This document shows, one piece after another, positions 4,478-8,055 of a stretch of 8,055 nucleotides of DNA. This DNA comes from DATECU01 sp035286745 (GTDB lineage: Bacteria > Acidobacteriota > Vicinamibacteria > Fen-336): positions 1 to 8,055 of the forward strand of contig DATECU010000381.1 in the NCBI GenBank assembly GCA_035286745.1, in the 5' to 3' direction. Below the pieces are notes generated by a model. The model had not been told where the DNA came from and ran no database searches. It worked only from the letters and a program-made list of their open reading frames with translations. Position numbers and translations under genes: made by a program. Every line of letters begins with the position of its first letter. Position 1 is the stretch's first letter.

Positions 4478-7009
4478 CTACCCCCCCACCGACCAGTACA
4501 GCGCATTGAACAGGAACGGGAAGGTGGCCGGGGTCTGCGCGCGGTGCTGGGGACGGAAGCCCAAGAGCACCAGCCTTCCTTTGCCATAGGTGGCCGCCAC
4601 CGCCGCCGCCCGCCGGGCCAGCCGATCCTCGCCCCGCAGCCATCCCGACAGGAGCACATCCCGCGCGTCGGCAGGATAGGCGGCGAGCACCCAGCGTTCC
4701 ATCTCCGCCCCAGGCGGGGTGGTGTCGAAAGCCAGCGGCTTGTCCTGGAACACGGCCACCTCGCGGGGCAGGCCGTAGGTCACCGGATGGTCGGGGGTCA
4801 CCTGGGCCCGAAGCAGCGAGCCGGGGCAGCCAAACTCGTCGGGACGAGGCCGGCCCACGCCGTTCTTGACCGGCAGGTTCAATTCCTCCAACAGGTACTC
4901 GTTAGACGAGCCCAGAGCGACCAGCGTGCCCCCCGCCTCCACGAAGTCCTTGAGCGCCTTGGCCCCTTCCTTGTCCAGCCCTCCGGCGTACTCGGGGGGG
5001 AACTCGGCGAAATAGCGCATCTCGCCTTCCTCGCGCTTGGGCTTGCCGGCGGCCATCACGTCCTTGTTGACGTCGGGCAACACGATCACGTCAAACGCGT
5101 CCTTGAGGTTGCCGGCACGGGCCGTCTTGTTGTCCAGGCTCTTGGGCTCGAAGCCGTACTGCTCCAGGGTGAAGCGGGTCCAGCCCTCGTCCATGGAGGC
5201 CAGCCACGGCTTGTAGAGCCCCACTCGCGGGGCGCTGAGCTTCTCGGTCCCCGCCGGCAGACTGCCTACTGCCGTCCAACGGAGGCCGGGCTCGGCCTTG
5301 GCAGCGGCGGCTTTGGCCGCCACCCCGTCGAAGAAAATGGTGCCGGCCGGCCAGGACTTGCCACCCGCTTCCACCCCCTTGCGAGCGATCTGGACCTTGC
5401 CCGTGCTGCGCAGGGCAGCGTTCACCAGCTTGGCGTTCTCCGGGCTGCCCGGGCTGAGCGCGAAGGCGGTGCCGTCGGTCGTCAGGCGGGCCGCCGGGGC
5501 CGCGTAGGGCTTGAGGTCCGTGGGTAGCGTTGCGCGTTCCACGGTGACCCCCATCATCAGCGGCAGGGTCCAGGCGGAGACGTCGTAGGGGCGCACGATC
5601 TCCTTGCCCGAGACCAGCTTGACCTCGGGGAAGCGCTGGACCGAGAACATTTCGGCCACGAACTTGCCGTAGGGCTGGGCCAGAGGGATGAAGGCGTCGC
5701 CGCCCGGTGCCACCTTCACCTCGACGCCGTGCTCGACCATCAGCGAGGCGAGCCGTGAGGCGCTCGCCGGATCGCGCTGTTCGGCGGGGATACGGTAGGC
5801 GTCCTGAGGTCCGAAGGAGGCGATCGCCGCCTGCGCCCGCTTGACCGCATCGCGCAGGAAGTCCTGGCGGTGGTTGGCCGAGGATTCGAGCAGCGCGTCG
5901 GAGGCGATGCGCTCGTAGTCCATGATGTCGCGCAAGCGCCAGACGCCGCCCGGCCAGGGGTTGGGGAAGTTGGTCTGCGCGCCGTACTCCACGAGCCCCT
6001 TGCCGCCACCGGAAAGCTCGCCGGGCTCGATGCGAACAGGCGTGGCCAGCCGGGCCGAGGCCACCTCGGTCAGAAGGCCCGAGACGTTCTTCCACCAGGC
6101 GGTGTTCTTGGTGCCGCCCGGCCAGTAGGCGTCGAAGACGTAGCCGTAGATGACGCCCGTCTTGCCGGCCTGCTCCAGGCGCAGCGCCATCTCGGAGCCG
6201 ATCAGGTTGACCTCGCGCCAAACCAGAGGGTGGATGTCCTTGTCCACCGGCTCCGAGTAGGGCGGCACGAAGATGCGGGGCCCGCTGGCGCCCATCTGGT
6301 GCTCGTCCAGCCAGATCTGGGGGAACCAGTCGTGATAAACGGCCCGGGAGACGGCACGGGTTTCCTTCTGGGTGAGCATGAACCAGTCCCGGTTGTTGTC
6401 GTGGCCCACGTAGTGGTGGTAGAGCCAGGGCAGGCGGCTCCCCTCGTAGCGGGTGCCCAGGTGCTTGCGGTACCACTCCGTCTCCATGATCTGGCCGTCG
6501 GGGTTGATCGAAGGCAGCAGCAGCAGCACCACCTCCTGCAAGCGCTTCTTGGTCTCGGGATCGTTGGACGTGGCCAGCGCGTGAGCCCATTCCATGGCCA
6601 TCTGGGAGGCGGCGATCTCGGTCGCGTGGATGTTGCAGGTGACCAGCAGCACCAGCTTGCCCTCGCGCGTGAGTTGATCGATCTCCGCCGCCGACAGCCC
6701 GCGGGGATCGGCGAGCTTCCTCGCGGTCTCGCGGATCCGCGGCAGGTTCTTGATGTTCTCCTCCGCGGAGATGACGGCCATGAACAGGTCCTCGCCGAGG
6801 GTGGTCTTGCCGAGCACCTGGACCTCCACGCGAGGCGACGCCGCGTCCAGGGCTTTGAAGTAGGCGGCAATCTGGCGGTAGTCGGCGAGCGTCCGGTCGG
6901 CCCCCACCGTGAACCCCAGGAACTCGGAGGGTGAAGGCACGCCGGCGGCGGCGGCCGGAACCGTAAGACCGAGAAGCAGTGCGGTGCGAAGCAGCGTCGT
7001 CATCGTCAT
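4478..7009 (-). CDS. Exported M14-family zinc carboxypeptidase with C-terminal amidotransferase-like domain
   Basis: This 843-aa metallopeptidase likely digests proteins or peptides outside the cytoplasm. Residues 1-22 form a signal peptide ending AAA-G. The M14 catalytic domain spans about 35-400. The zinc ligands appear as His128-Ala-Thr-Glu131 and His237 (LDEHQMG), the substrate-binding NNRD as residues 205-208, and the likely catalytic Glu315 in LLTEVAS. NPDG (169-172) is also typical. A middle region is followed at about 593-715 by a Rossmann-like segment (RVGLYKPW, FDVIVLPD, FVEAGGTLVALG) resembling class I amidotransferase-like domains, without a visible G-x-C-x-G nucleophile elbow, so probably a binding or structural module. 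Such large M14 proteins recur in Acidobacteriota and related phyla. The ATG at 7009 is preferred over TTG 7015 and ATG 7003 by ribosome-site spacing. It lies 108 nt downstream of the DapA-family gene on the same strand, so joint use in peptide or amino-acid catabolism is possible but inferred. Confidence 0.92.
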   Translation of the reverse strand: MTMTTLLRTALLLGLTVPAAAAGVPSPSEFLGFTVGADRTLADYRQIAAYFKALDAASPRVEVQVLGKTTLGEDLFMAVISAEENIKNLPRIRETARKLADPRGLSAAEIDQLTREGKLVLLVTCNIHATEIAASQMAMEWAHALATSNDPETKKRLQEVVLLLLPSINPDGQIMETEWYRKHLGTRYEGSRLPWLYHHYVGHDNNRDWFMLTQKETRAVSRAVYHDWFPQIWLDEHQMGASGPRIFVPPYSEPVDKDIHPLVWREVNLIGSEMALRLEQAGKTGVIYGYVFDAYWPGGTKNTAWWKNVSGLLTEVASARLATPVRIEPGELSGGGKGLVEYGAQTNFPNPWPGGVWRLRDIMDYERIASDALLESSANHRQDFLRDAVKRAQAAIASFGPQDAYRIPAEQRDPASASRLASLMVEHGVEVKVAPGGDAFIPLAQPYGKFVAEMFSVQRFPEVKLVSGKEIVRPYDVSAWTLPLMMGVTVERATLPTDLKPYAAPAARLTTDGTAFALSPGSPENAKLVNAALRSTGKVQIARKGVEAGGKSWPAGTIFFDGVAAKAAAAKAEPGLRWTAVGSLPAGTEKLSAPRVGLYKPWLASMDEGWTRFTLEQYGFEPKSLDNKTARAGNLKDAFDVIVLPDVNKDVMAAGKPKREEGEMRYFAEFPPEYAGGLDKEGAKALKDFVEAGGTLVALGSSNEYLLEELNLPVKNGVGRPRPDEFGCPGSLLRAQVTPDHPVTYGLPREVAVFQDKPLAFDTTPPGAEMERWVLAAYPADARDVLLSGWLRGEDRLARRAAAVAATYGKGRLVLLGFRPQHRAQTPATFPFLFNALYWSVGG

Positions 7010-7015
7010 CGTCAA

Positions 7016-7020
7016 CCTCC
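7016..7020 (-). promoter_or_regulatory. Ribosome binding site deciding the M14 start
   Basis: GGAGG on the minus strand lies 6 nt before the ATG at 7009 and 12 nt before the alternative ATG at 7003; the in-frame TTG at 7015 abuts it directly. The middle option is therefore best. The ambiguity comes from a GACGAT direct repeat at the start. Confidence 0.65.
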
Positions 7021-7042
7021 GGGGACTGCGACCCGCGGCGAT

Positions 7043-7074
7043 CTTATCCCGGGCTCCATGCCGATCGATGTCAA
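7043..7074 (-). promoter_or_regulatory. Possible promoter for the M14 gene
   Basis: A perfect TTGACA (-35 like, 7074-7069) is followed after 20 nt by GATAAG (7048-7043, 4 of 6 to TATAAT). That hexamer ends 33 nt before the start codon. The spacer is longer than the usual 17, so the call is tentative. If real, the peptidase can be expressed apart from the upstream gene. Confidence 0.3.
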
Positions 7075-7117
7075 CCGATGTGAAGACGTGTCGAAAGGCC
7101 GAAGTTGGCGGCCCCGG

Positions 7118-8011
7118 TCAGGCGGCCGGCCGGCCCCTCAAGGTGTTCTGGATCAGCCTGAGCGCGGTCTCGCGCTCGGTGCCTTCGAGGGGAAGGCGAG
7201 GGGGACGCACGCGCTCGCTGCCCATCCCCACCGCCTGCTGGACCAGCTTGATGAGCTGGACGAACTTGGGGACGGTGTCGAGGCGCAGCAGGGGGAGGAA
7301 CCAGTCGTAGAGGCGGCGAGCCTCCTGATGACGGCCCGCCAGCGCCAGCTCGAAGAGTTGCAGGGATTCCCGGGGAAGCGCGTTGACCAGGCCTGCGATC
7401 CAGCCGGTGGCCCCGGCTGCGATCCCCTCGACGATCAGGTCGTCGACACCCACCAGGATCGCCAGCCGTTCGGCCAGCAGGCTGCGAATGGCGCTCACTC
7501 GCCTGACGTCTGCGCTCGACTCCTTGACCGCATGGAGGTTGGGCAGCACCGCCGCCAACTCGGCCAACTGCTCAGGGGTGACGTCGACGCCGTAGGCGAT
7601 GGGGTTGTTGTACAGCATGCAGGAGAGCGGCGTGGCCGCGATGACCGCCCGAAAGTGGGCGGCCGTCTCCTGCCAATCCCCGCGATAGACGTAGGGCGGC
7701 AAGACCATCAGGCCCTCGGAGCCCGCGCTCTCGGCGGCCCGCGCCAGTTCCACGGCCTCGGCCGTGCTGAGGGCGGCGATGCCCGCCACCAGCGGCGCCC
7801 GGCCGGCCAGGGCCTGGTGGCAGGAGGCCAGCACCGCGAGCTTCTCCTCGAGACGCAGGGTGGCGCCCTCCCCCAGCGAGCCCAGGGCCACCACGCCGGT
7901 GCAGCCGTGATCGACGAGCCAGGAGGCATGTTGCCGCAGGAACTCGTGATCGATGGTCAGGTTCGGCGCAAAGGGGGTGGTGATGGCGGGCATGACGCCG
8001 TGCCACTTCAT
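7118..8011 (-). CDS. Dihydrodipicolinate synthase (DapA)-family aldolase/deaminase, not a canonical DapA
   Basis: This 297-aa protein is a full-length member of the class I, Schiff-base TIM-barrel family that includes DapA, NanA, KDG/KDA dehydratases and hydroxyproline-pathway deaminases. Lys163 (AVKESS) is the predicted Schiff-base lysine and Tyr134 (YNNP) the catalytic tyrosine; GSLGE (44-48) replaces the usual GTTGE. Two true-DapA substrate residues are changed: the second Thr of GTTGE is Leu46, and the carboxylate-binding Arg of the YNVPSRTG motif is Ala139. Lysine biosynthesis is therefore unlikely. The sequence reminds me of enzymes found in hydroxyproline catabolic clusters (1-pyrroline-4-hydroxy-2-carboxylate deaminase), which would suit a neighbouring peptidase, but that is a memory-based guess. 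The ATG at 8011 has an AAGGAGG site 7 nt upstream and overlaps the stop of the preceding gene by 4 bp, so translation is probably coupled in an operon. Confidence 0.88.
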   Translation of the reverse strand: MKWHGVMPAITTPFAPNLTIDHEFLRQHASWLVDHGCTGVVALGSLGEGATLRLEEKLAVLASCHQALAGRAPLVAGIAALSTAEAVELARAAESAGSEGLMVLPPYVYRGDWQETAAHFRAVIAATPLSCMLYNNPIAYGVDVTPEQLAELAAVLPNLHAVKESSADVRRVSAIRSLLAERLAILVGVDDLIVEGIAAGATGWIAGLVNALPRESLQLFELALAGRHQEARRLYDWFLPLLRLDTVPKFVQLIKLVQQAVGMGSERVRPPRLPLEGTERETALRLIQNTLRGRPAA

Positions 8012-8055
8012 GGCGTGTCCTCCTTGAGGATGGCGAGGGAGACGGGTTTGAGCGG
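8008..8055 (-). CDS. 3' end of an upstream operon gene, unidentified
   Basis: Minus-strand bases 8055-8008 read as 15 sense codons (PLKPVSLAILKEDTP) and then TGA. Nearly all codons end in G or C as in the neighbours, and the TGA overlaps the next ATG as ATGA, the classic arrangement of coupled operon genes. The piece is too short to name a product. It also contains the ribosome site of the DapA-family gene. Confidence 0.55.
   Translation of the reverse strand, partial: PLKPVSLAILKEDTP
8019..8025 (-). promoter_or_regulatory. Ribosome binding site of the DapA-family gene
   Basis: AAGGAGG lies 7 nt upstream of the ATG at 8011, inside the last codons of the preceding gene. It fixes the start and indicates re-initiation after the overlapping stop. 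Confidence 0.8.

Noticed and set aside
4481..4487. Run of seven C as a phase-variable tract at the end of the M14 gene
   Set aside because: It is only 7 bases, encodes the C-terminal Gly-Gly next to the stop, and a slip would change only the last residues.
5091..6590. Long minus-strand open frame (499 codons) inside the M14 gene
   Set aside because: It is a frame shadow of the carboxypeptidase in GC-rich DNA: Arg/Gly/Pro-rich, no recognisable domain, no ribosome site, while the other frame has an intact M14 active site.
5870..6934. Plus-strand open frame (354 codons) opposite the M14 gene
   Set aside because: Antisense shadow produced by GC-rich codon usage; composition is Gly/Val/Leu/Arg-biased with no family features.
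2671..8011. Reading the BMC-T gene and the aldolase-family gene as parts of one metabolosome locus
   Set aside because: They are on opposite strands and separated by convergent genes, including a secreted peptidase; no aldehyde dehydrogenase, BMC-H, BMC-P or encapsulation peptide is visible.

Overview
The window is GC-rich bacterial DNA, densely coding, with GC-ending codons and mostly strong Shine-Dalgarno sites. The mix of a membrane-anchored Ser/Thr kinase fused to a long TPR array, a small exported Gly-rich/TM protein, a large M14 carboxypeptidase with a C-terminal amidotransferase-like domain, and a DapA-superfamily enzyme of non-DapA type most resembles Acidobacteriota. That assignment is an impression from gene types and composition; no rRNA or marker gene is present to prove it.

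Layout from left to right. (1) Bases 1-1977 (+) hold the C-terminal part of a PknB-type Ser/Thr kinase, cut by the window edge in the APE/PEQ motif, followed by one TM helix and a TPR-like array with an exact 48-residue period. (2) Bases 1954-2078 form a palindromic, REP-like mosaic that contains the kinase stop codon and lies between two convergent genes. (3) Bases 2132-2482 (-) encode a 116-aa secreted or membrane-tethered small protein of unknown function. (4) A divergent intergenic region (2483-2670) carries a candidate extended -10 promoter. It leads to a tandem-domain bacterial microcompartment shell protein (BMC-T, CsoS1D/CcmP type; 2671-3309) and, 40 nt further on, a lipoprotein of the type I phosphodiesterase/nucleotide pyrophosphatase family (3350-4375). 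(5) Convergent to these, on the minus strand, come an exported M14 zinc carboxypeptidase (7009-4478) and, upstream of it, a dihydrodipicolinate-synthase-family aldolase/deaminase (8011-7118). The latter overlaps by 4 bp (ATGA) the 3' end of another minus-strand gene cut by the right edge.

The most notable item is the BMC shell trimer gene with no hexamer (BMC-H), vertex (BMC-P) or encapsulated enzyme gene beside it: its neighbours are an exported phosphodiesterase lipoprotein and a small exported protein. Also worth a second look are the nested palindromic element, the strict 48-residue TPR periodicity, and the DapA-family enzyme lacking two substrate residues of true DapA. There is no CRISPR array, tRNA, rRNA, insertion sequence or phage gene that I can see. 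No gene-free stretch exceeds about 190 bases.
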